NCBI GenBank assembly: GCA_016718845.1
Contig: JADKCK010000113.1
Location: forward strand, 1 to 9,967
DNA: 9,967 nt
DNA from: Sphingobacteriales bacterium
GTDB taxonomy: Bacteria > Bacteroidota > Bacteroidia > Chitinophagales > UBA2359
Reading direction: 5' to 3'
Position numbers and translations under genes: made by a program. Shown one piece after another: positions 5,681 to 9,967 of this stretch; the stretch's first letter is position 1; every line of letters starts with the position of its first letter. The notes beneath the pieces are model-generated. The model was not told the DNA's origin. It saw only the letters and a program-made list of their open reading frames with translations, and made no database searches.

Positions 5681-5851
5681 GCTTATAACAGCCGTAATAA
5701 GTAGCCTTTTTAGGGCGTTTATGTCGGTATAATTGCCTGTTTATCAGCGAGTTATGCGTGTTTAAGTGCGAATCGCGAATTTGACGTAGTACCACTTAGA
5801 ATCGCACCCCATAATAGGTATTACCAAATTCGTCCTCGTAGCTGTCCGAAG
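5681..5851. repeat. Duplicated replication-gene tail, inner copy
   Basis: 171 bases matching 5466-5633. This copy contains the true end of the replication gene (stop at 5796-5798 on the - strand) plus about 115 bases of its 3' flank. The flank is conserved between copies as well, so the repeat is not merely a coding relic. Confidence 0.88.
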
Positions 5852-6482
5852 TATTTGCACCATGTGAATTTTGACAATCGGCAACAGGGGTGGGTAAGGT
5901 GATTTGAAAGTGTTGCTCAATGCTATCTTTATCCCAACATTCAATCAACTTGTAATAGACAAGGGTATTAGCGTGGTTGGCTGTTCGTTGTAGGTGAAAC
6001 AAGCTGCTGGCAAATAAGAGGGATTCGGCTATGGATAATCCTCTTCGATATTTTCGGATAATAGCCTGTATTTCTTTGGGAGCTAATTGTTGTTGTTCGT
6101 TTTGTTCAAAGGCTAAAAGTAGGGCGTTTTTGGCTTTTTCGTTTTGGGCTAATTGGTACTGCCTAATTTTACAACCGTTGGCATCTTTGTTTAAAAAACG
6201 GCTAATGATAAGTCTTGTTTCTTGCCGTTTGTTTTTGCCTAATAGTTGCGAAGGTCGTATTTTTTCGGTGCTTGGTCTAAATGTTAATTGGTGAGCATCG
6301 CCCCAAATCATACCTAATCGCAAGTAGTGCATAAAGTTTTGATGGGCAGTATCGGCAACGTCTTGCTTAATTTCGCTCAAAGGCTCATCGGGTTTGGGTA
6401 GTTGTCCAAACTCGTTTTTAAGCGTATTTTGAGGGTTTGGTTGTCGGTGGTGTTGTAGATTGTTCCGGCTAATTGCAAACAT
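5796..6482 (-). CDS. Replication protein fragment 8: C-terminal domain
   Basis: About 228 residues, the longest unbroken piece. The first ~15 codons are probably out of frame (LACLQLAGTIYNTTDNQTL reads better in another frame). Then LPKPDEPLSEIKQDVADTAH, RLGMIWGDAHQLTFRPSTEK, FLNKDANGCKIRQYQLAQNE and the end EDEFGNTYYGVRF. No family motif is recognised; the region may bind the origin. Its last ~18 codons lie in the duplicated segment. Confidence 0.65.
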   Translation of the reverse strand: MFAISRNNLQHHRQPNPQNTLKNEFGQLPKPDEPLSEIKQDVADTAHQNFMHYLRLGMIWGDAHQLTFRPSTEKIRPSQLLGKNKRQETRLIISRFLNKDANGCKIRQYQLAQNEKAKNALLLAFEQNEQQQLAPKEIQAIIRKYRRGLSIAESLLFASSLFHLQRTANHANTLVYYKLIECWDKDSIEQHFQITLPTPVADCQNSHGANTSDSYEDEFGNTYYGVRF

Positions 6483-6508
6483 GCCAAGCTGCGCGGTCGC
6501 TCATCGTA

Positions 6509-6868
6509 TTACAGATGTCGACTTCGGCATTTTGTTTCTTCGTTGATGGCTTTATTGGCTTCTTTGGTGGCTGTTTCTATGGTTGCGTCAATGTCGATGT
6601 TGACAATGGTTAGCTCCTCAAAATCGAGGTCAGATACATGGCTTAGATTAACAGCTTGTTTTTCGGCTAAGCTAATCAAATGGATTCTGTCAAGAACGAC
6701 CAATCCCTGTTGGTTGTAGGTTAGCCCTGTGCCATCAACAAAACGCAAATAATCGCACTGTTTGGGTGTGTTGGTGTCGTTGGGATATTGGGCGTTTATG
6801 TCGTTGGCATCTTGTTGGTATTTGGTATATAAACGGCAATAAATCATCTCGGCTGTTTGTCGTTCCAA
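6509..6868 (-). CDS. Replication protein fragment 7: post-helicase region
   Basis: Reads ERQTAEMIYCRLYTKYQQDA, DYLRFVDGTGLTYNQQGLVV, FEELTIVNIDIDATIETATK. No motif is recognised. It corresponds to the variable region after the helicase domain. The last ~8 residues are out of frame; KQNAEVDICNTMSDRA continues in another frame. Confidence 0.55.
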   Translation of the reverse strand: MERQTAEMIYCRLYTKYQQDANDINAQYPNDTNTPKQCDYLRFVDGTGLTYNQQGLVVLDRIHLISLAEKQAVNLSHVSDLDFEELTIVNIDIDATIETATKEANKAINEETKCRSRHL

Positions 6869-7037
6869 ATGAGGGTAATTCCATTTTTTTGGTAACGATA
6901 AAACAGTCGGTAATGCTTTTTACATCGCGCACCCTGGCTACAAACTGCGTATAAAGCGTTTGTCTAAAACCGCAAAGGAAATCGTCTTTGGTATTTGTTT
7001 CGGCATAAATAAGCCTGTTTTTGTTGCCATTAGACAA
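6735..7037 (-). CDS. Replication protein fragment 6: helicase motif VI region
   Basis: Genuine up to about ITDCFIVTKK. RLIYAETNTKDDFLCGFRQT and LYTQFVARVRDVKS match motif VI, with the arginine finger role expected for QxxxRxR. After the A7 run near 6885 the better reading WNYPHLERQTAEMIY is in the next fragment, resolved by removing one A. Confidence 0.6.
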   Translation of the reverse strand: MSNGNKNRLIYAETNTKDDFLCGFRQTLYTQFVARVRDVKSITDCFIVTKKMELPSFGTTNSRDDLLPFIYQIPTRCQRHKRPISQRHQHTQTVRLFAFC

Positions 7038-7042
7038 TATGT

Positions 7043-7228
7043 TTACGCCTGTGCGACCTTTTCGGTACAGATGTAAACATCGATATTGGGGTCTAATTTA
7101 CTGGTATTGATGAGCTGCTGATAGTGTTCGTTGTTGGGGTTGTTGGTGTAGATAGTGGCTATTTTGTAGCCTAATCGTTTAAGAGCGTCTTTGAGTTTTT
7201 GGATTCTTTTTTTATTGTTCAACAACAC
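7043..7228 (-). CDS. Replication protein fragment 5: helicase domain 2, first half
   Basis: The frame is open from about 7300 (TSVVKSLTALICQVVPNSGS), so the start at 7228 is not biological. NKKRIQKLKDALKRLGYKIA and DVYICTEKV resemble helicase motifs IV and V, where a strand regulates access to ssDNA. One missing base near 7050 leads to RTGVNILSNGNKN in the next frame. Confidence 0.6.
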   Translation of the reverse strand: MLLNNKKRIQKLKDALKRLGYKIATIYTNNPNNEHYQQLINTSKLDPNIDVYICTEKVAQA

Positions 7229-7287
7229 AATTTGGTTGCTTCCGCTATTGGGTACTACTTGACAGATAAGAGCGGTGAGCGATTTTA

Positions 7288-7872
7288 CTACGCTGGTATA
7301 ATGGATAACTTTGGGGCAGGAGCTGGTATACTGTTGTTGATTTTGAGGTAGTAAAACTCGTCCAAGCCCAATAAAGAAGGGGTAGCACTTGCCAATAGTG
7401 TTTTTTGAGCTTGTTGGATAACCGCAGTCACCTCTCGTACTACATCGGCTTTGTAGCCTACACTTTCGGACAATAGGTGTGATTCATCGAGGATAGCATG
7501 ATAACCACCAAATAGTTGGGTTAGATATTCGGCAACCTCTTTGGCATTTTCGTAATTTACAAACACACATTTTGTTTCTAGGTTGATACCCCTCATTTGG
7601 TCGTTTTTGGTAGCTGCGGTGATAAAAGCGACATCGTTTCGGTTGCCATATTTACTTTGCTGCTCAACAATAGCGTTTAATGGTACAATAACTATAGTGG
7701 GTATTTTAGTATCTTCAAACCATTGGTAAATTAAATGTCTAAGAATAAGGGTTGTTTTACCGCTACCTGTACCCGACTGTAAGATGATTCGTTTTTGGGT
7801 ATTTAAGGCTTCTAAAAAGTCGCTGTTGGTGTTGATTAAATCGGACAGATAGCCATCGTATTCGATTTGCAA
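7288..7872 (-). CDS. Replication protein fragment 4: helicase motor domain 1
   Basis: 194 residues with an intact first RecA-like domain: QSGTGSGKTTLILRH (ATP-binding P-loop), TIVIVPLNAIVEQQ (motif Ia), CVFVNYENAKEV, GGYHAILDESHLL (DExH) and QKTLLASATPS (motif III). ATP hydrolysis here would power origin unwinding. The final ~8 residues are out of frame; the continuation IHYTSVVKSLTAL lies in the next frame. Confidence 0.75.
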   Translation of the reverse strand: MQIEYDGYLSDLINTNSDFLEALNTQKRIILQSGTGSGKTTLILRHLIYQWFEDTKIPTIVIVPLNAIVEQQSKYGNRNDVAFITAATKNDQMRGINLETKCVFVNYENAKEVAEYLTQLFGGYHAILDESHLLSESVGYKADVVREVTAVIQQAQKTLLASATPSLLGLDEFYYLKINNSIPAPAPKLSIIPA

Positions 7873-7954
7873 ATCCAGGTGTTCGTTGGGTGGAGCGGTA
7901 AAAATGCTCGATAATGGTGTTTAATTTTCGTTGGGTGTCTGCTTCTTTAAACAC
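7763..7954 (-). CDS. Replication protein fragment 3: linker between TOPRIM and helicase
   Basis: Only the first ~20 codons look genuine (FKEADTQRKLNTIIEHF), preceded in the same frame by KRKSKYLHV. After the T5 run near 7900 the sensible reading TAPPNEHLDLQIEYDGY moves to the helicase frame; this break is solved by removing one base. Confidence 0.45.
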   Translation of the reverse strand: MFKEADTQRKLNTIIEHFYRSTQRTPGFANRIRWLSVRFNQHQQRLFRSLKYPKTNHLTVGYR

Positions 7955-7985
7955 ATGAAGGTATTTGCTTTTGCGTTTAGGTTGG

Positions 7986-8372
7986 TTAAATCGTTGATGA
8001 TAGCCTCGTAGTTGGTGTATTGAGGTGGGCTAAGAGTAAATCATCAATCCCTTTGGCTTGTTGTTCGTTCTTGCCCACTATGTAAGTAAACTGGATTTGG
8101 AGGGCTCCGCAGGCTTTTTGGGTATCTTTTAGTGCGGCAATAAAGGCGGCAACACGTCCTTTTTTTGCTCGGTTTTTGTAGCCATTAAAGGCATCGGCAT
8201 CGTGCAACAGCACCAATTGGGTGGTTTGGTGTTCGATTAAGAAGGCTTGTAAATCGGCTTTAAATTCGGCAGATTTTAAGGCAAAAGGTATCAGTTCATT
8301 TTCTCGTACTTCTTTTCGGGTGTTCCATTGGCATCGTAGGCAATAGTACGCTGCTGATACCACTAATGGCAA
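7986..8372 (-). CDS. Replication protein fragment 2: TOPRIM DxD region
   Basis: The useful part starts near ENELIPFALKSAEFKADLQA and carries TTQLVLLHDADAFNGYKN, which supplies the TOPRIM aspartates, then RVAAFIAALKDTQKACGALQ and NEQQAKGIDDLLLAHLNT. The first ~20 codons are probably out of frame; the better reading TIAYDANGTPEKKYE is in another frame. The end is also shifted: NYEAIINDLTN continues in the next frame from 8013. Confidence 0.65.
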   Translation of the reverse strand: MPLVVSAAYYCLRCQWNTRKEVRENELIPFALKSAEFKADLQAFLIEHQTTQLVLLHDADAFNGYKNRAKKGRVAAFIAALKDTQKACGALQIQFTYIVGKNEQQAKGIDDLLLAHLNTPTTRLSSTI

Positions 8373-8423
8373 CGGTTGGCAATCCGGCTAAACACATAGT
8401 CCAAGCCTTAAATTCGCCTTCAA

Positions 8424-8864
8424 CTACATAAATGCGGTCAAAGTTGGAGCTGTGTGTTTTGTTTTGGGTTTATAAAACCTGATAAAGAGCCGTAAAGTAG
8501 ATATGCGTTCCGCTACCTTCCCGGGTTGGGTGTATTTGCCTTTTGGGTTGTATTGGCTGATGTGCTGCGGGCTAAAACGTATCCTGTTAAAATTTTCATC
8601 AACAGACAAAACACGCTCGTTACCCAAAGTGTCGGTTTTGGTGACACAATGAGTATAGGTGACAGACTCACCTTTTGCAGTAAGATAATTGATTTGAATG
8701 TTGCCGCTAGTGTTTTTGCTTTGATGATGCAAAGCAAAAGCGGGTGCTAATTGGTGATGGGTAGCACCTAACAACGATAGGGGTTGTAAGCGGCTTTGGA
8801 GATAAGAGGCTGTTTGAGCTTTAATAGAGCGAACAGCAGAACGACTGGTGTAAAATTTGGTCAT
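8424..8864 (-). CDS. Replication protein fragment 1: N-terminal region
   Basis: Starts at ATG MTKFYTSRSAVRSIKAQ. The first ~130 residues hold RVLSVDENFNRIRFSPQHIS and GKYTQPGKVAERIS, the part that precedes the TOPRIM glutamate in DUF3854 proteins. After about 8455 the frame degenerates; adding one A to the AAAA run in CCAAAAC near 8455 leads to KTHSSNFDRIYVVEGEF. Confidence 0.65.
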   Translation of the reverse strand: MTKFYTSRSAVRSIKAQTASYLQSRLQPLSLLGATHHQLAPAFALHHQSKNTSGNIQINYLTAKGESVTYTHCVTKTDTLGNERVLSVDENFNRIRFSPQHISQYNPKGKYTQPGKVAERISTLRLFIRFYKPKTKHTAPTLTAFM

Positions 8865-8889
8865 CGGTACAAAGGGGGAGTTTGTACCG
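8865..8889 (-). promoter_or_regulatory. Perfect hairpin touching the replication-gene start codon
   Basis: CGGTACAAA and TTTGTACCG form 9-bp perfect arms around a 7-nt loop, and the ATG follows the last base directly. In RNA it would hide the ribosome binding site; in DNA it is a palindromic operator. Either suits feedback control of a replication initiator. Confidence 0.75.
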
Positions 8890-9062
8890 CTATCTAATCG
8901 AAAAAAGAAGGTGTCACTTAATATTTTTGCTACTAACTAATTTTTATTAAAACCATATTGAAACGCTATATTTATAATACACTAACAGTCAGGCTATATC
9001 CTAATTGACGCATGTAAAAATATAGAATTGAATAAATAAAAATTTGCAAATTAAATTTTATT
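8890..9062. other. AT-rich non-coding zone, candidate unwinding element
   Basis: No gene is seen. The stretch 8930-9062 is made largely of A and T, ending in the palindrome TTTGCAAA at 9043-9050. With the repeats and DnaA box to its right it is the best origin candidate in the window. No clear - strand promoter for the replication gene is visible. Confidence 0.45.
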
Positions 9063-9074
9063 GTAGTACCTTTG
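9043..9074 (+). promoter_or_regulatory. Strong Bacteroidota promoter facing away from the replication gene
   Basis: TTTG at 9043-9046 and TACCTTTG at 9067-9074 are separated by 20 bases, a close fit to the -33/-7 pair of Bacteroidota sigma factor. It is the best promoter in the window. It points into a stretch with no + strand gene, so it probably makes an RNA starting near 9081. Confidence 0.65.
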
Positions 9075-9080
9075 CACTGT

Positions 9081-9283
9081 CATTTTAGTACTCTATTTTA
9101 TGGTGTGTTGGAAGCACTCCATAAAAATCTTTTTTCCGTTGAGATAACGGTTAGTTTCAGTTTTAGTTCTAGTTTTAAGTTCTAGTTCTAGTTTGTTTTT
9201 GCCTATCCCCTATGTTCTAAAGGTAGGGGGGCATATTATTAAATTTAGTTTAAAGTGCAGCTATTGTAAAAATGGCTGCACTT
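9081..9283 (+). ncRNA. Candidate structured RNA beside the origin
   Basis: Downstream of the promoter a series of hairpins is seen: TATGGTGTG/CACTCCATA (9 bp, one mismatch, 9100-9124), CCGTT/AACGG with loop GAGAT (about 9136-9150), CCCCTA/TAGGGG (about 9206-9230) and AAGTGCAGC/GCTGCACTT with a 13-nt loop (9253-9283). No open frame with a start is plausible. Possible roles are replication control, a replication primer, or a general RNA such as 6S; the family is not recognised. Confidence 0.4.
9151..9195. repeat. AGTTCTAG hexamer-type repeats near the origin
   Basis: About five imperfect tandem copies of AGTTCT or AGTTTT lie in a row (AGTTTCAGTTTTAGTTCTAG, then AGTTTTAAGTTCTAGTTCTAG in effect). 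Short direct repeats beside a replication gene may be iterons, though they are low in complexity. Confidence 0.5.
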
Positions 9284-9329
9284 CTCATCTCAACAAGATA
9301 ATACGCACAAACGATAATACCAACTATTT

Positions 9330-9338
9330 TTATCCACA
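9330..9338 (+). promoter_or_regulatory. Perfect DnaA box
   Basis: TTATCCACA equals the high-affinity DnaA consensus. Only one is seen, about 470 bases upstream of the replication gene. With the AT-rich zone and repeats it supports an origin of replication in 8890-9340. Confidence 0.5.
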
Positions 9339-9387
9339 AAGTGTAAATAAAGGTGTTTTTGCTATAAAATAGCAATTAAATTATACA

Positions 9388-9424
9388 TTGGTTGCAAGTT
9401 TGACCACTTGTAGCCAATTTTATT
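9388..9424 (+). terminator. Terminator for the + strand transcript
   Basis: TTGGTTGCAAGT and ACTTGTAGCCAA around TTGACC pair over all 12 positions on the + strand when G-U pairs are allowed, and TTTTATTTC follows. On the - strand the same positions become C-A and A-C mismatches, so the structure favours + strand RNA. Confidence 0.6.
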
Positions 9425-9655
9425 TCAATAATTTAACAAAACATCATTTAGGTAGTCTGCTCGTTCTTTATTGCCGTTTAGTTCGGCTTCGAGCATCGCG
9501 TCCAATAAGGCTTTTTTGTGGGCTGTTTTTGCGGCTGTCTCCTGTGTTTTTTCGGTAGGTGTTAACCTATATAGTATCCAAAAAAAGCCTAAAATAGTGA
9601 AGAGAATACCGGCTAAAAAACCATTGATGGAGGCATCTATTGGAGATACAAACAA
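9425..9655 (-). CDS. Small membrane protein, C-terminal part (hypothetical)
   Basis: A 76-residue frame with one transmembrane helix (GFLAGILFTILGFFWILY, residues 12-29) followed by a charged cytoplasmic tail, TPTEKTQETAAKTAHKKALL and AELNGNKERADYLNDVLLNY. The TTG at 9655 is probably not the start: the frame is open further, through TPNTALLL, and the gene seems to continue upstream across frame breaks toward 9967. No family is recognised. It ends just past a + strand terminator. Confidence 0.55.
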   Translation of the reverse strand: MFVSPIDASINGFLAGILFTILGFFWILYRLTPTEKTQETAAKTAHKKALLDAMLEAELNGNKERADYLNDVLLNY

Positions 9656-9967
9656 TAATAGGGCAGTATTGGGTGTTAGTGAAGTTTTACAGCTCGTGTT
9701 TTGCGTACTGGTGTTGGACGTTTTTTACAATGGTTTTGTCGGCTCATCGTCCATAACACGTTTGTGTAAGATATGGTTCTTTGTCTGCATCATCTTCGGT
9801 TATGGGTGGTTGATTGACTCTTTTTTCTATTCCATAAGGAACTATAGGCGTTTTAGCGTGTATTTCCCTTTCTTCGGTAGCAGGGGAGGAGCTATGAGCA
9901 GCGACTTTTAAACCTAATTGGTACAAAAACGTCAAAATAAATTTTCTCTACCAAACGAAAAGTTACT
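9656..9967 (-). pseudogene. Probable N-terminal part of the membrane protein, frame-broken and cut by the window edge
   Basis: On the - strand, protein-like stretches occur in successive frames: FRLVEKIYFDVFVPIRFK (edge), then SSPATEEREIHAKTPIVPYG and KRVNQPPITEDDADKEPYL (from 9935), then CKKRPTPVRKTRAVKL, then the membrane segment frame. Two of the three shifts fit one missing base each. I infer a single gene of about 180 residues with a hydrophilic N-terminus, but this stretch could also be non-coding. Confidence 0.35.

Larger units (their letters stand above)
5796..8864 (-). pseudogene. CyRepA1-like plasmid replication protein: TOPRIM (DUF3854) plus SF2 helicase, frame-broken
   Basis: One gene of about 3.07 kb, spread over all three - frames. 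From the start: KYTQPGKVAER; IYVVEGEFKAWTM with the TOPRIM glutamate (codons at 8401-8424); TVAISGISS; LVLLHDADAFNGY, the TOPRIM DxD (8181-8204). Then a superfamily 2 helicase: QSGTGSGKTTLI (Walker A, 7753-7773), AILDESH (DExH box, 7477-7488), LLASATPS (motif III), TEKVRTGVNI and QFVARVRD (motif VI-like). A C-terminal part without known landmarks ends FGNTYYGVRF. A TOPRIM/DUF3854 module before a helicase is the layout of CyRepA1-type plasmid replication initiators; phage primase-helicases are the alternative. I count 12 frame breaks, 9 of which are fixed by adding one base, and no stop inside a conserved block. Either the sequence has indel errors or the gene decayed very recently. The ATG at 8864 directly follows a perfect hairpin. 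Confidence 0.78.

Noticed and set aside
9471..9911. 146-codon frame on the + strand
   Set aside because: It starts at TTG with no ribosome binding site and is the antisense of the better membrane protein gene, whose charged tail looks genuine.

Overview
The window looks like accessory, probably plasmid-borne, DNA of a Bacteroidota bacterium. Three things point there. Several promoter -7 elements fit the TAnnTTTG pattern of that phylum. The left edge carries an RHS core of the Bacteroidota type (DPITAQYP, SPYQFASNRP, DGLEW). The right half holds a partition system, a replication-type TOPRIM/helicase gene and a region that looks like an origin. Which genus it is cannot be read from the sequence.

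Left part (1-2620): the 3' end of an RHS polymorphic-toxin gene with a tip domain bearing HEAIVH (an HEXXXH pattern), a lipoprotein gene one base downstream that is the likely immunity gene (with a frame break), and an antitoxin/PIN-toxin pair. A 78-bp piece of the RHS core at the left edge recurs 6 bp after the PIN gene with three mismatches. Toxin, immunity and toxin-antitoxin genes therefore sit between direct repeats and could move, or be lost, as one cassette.

Middle (2756-5300): a BRO-N/antirepressor-like gene with a one-base frame break, a six-unit repeat array built on TATCACGA octamers, a 174-nt stretch with no G on the + strand, parA, and a small ribbon-helix-helix partner gene (frame-broken), closed by a strong terminator. 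Satellite copies of the array motif lie before the BRO gene and after the partner gene. Together these resemble a type Ib plasmid partition locus with its centromere.

Right part (5300-9967): a duplicated segment of about 170 bp that carries the end of the replication gene, then that gene on the - strand (8864 down to 5796). It has a DUF3854/TOPRIM module followed by a superfamily 2 helicase, an architecture like the CyRepA1 plasmid replication family. It is split by about 12 frame breaks, nearly all of which look like single missing bases. Upstream lie a hairpin touching the start codon, an AT-rich zone, hexamer repeats, a perfect DnaA box and a strong + strand promoter that may drive a structured RNA. 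The right edge holds a small membrane protein gene on the - strand.

Caution: the frame breaks are biased toward one missing base, several of them in or beside A or T runs. The sequence may contain indel errors, and the 'broken' genes may be intact in reality.
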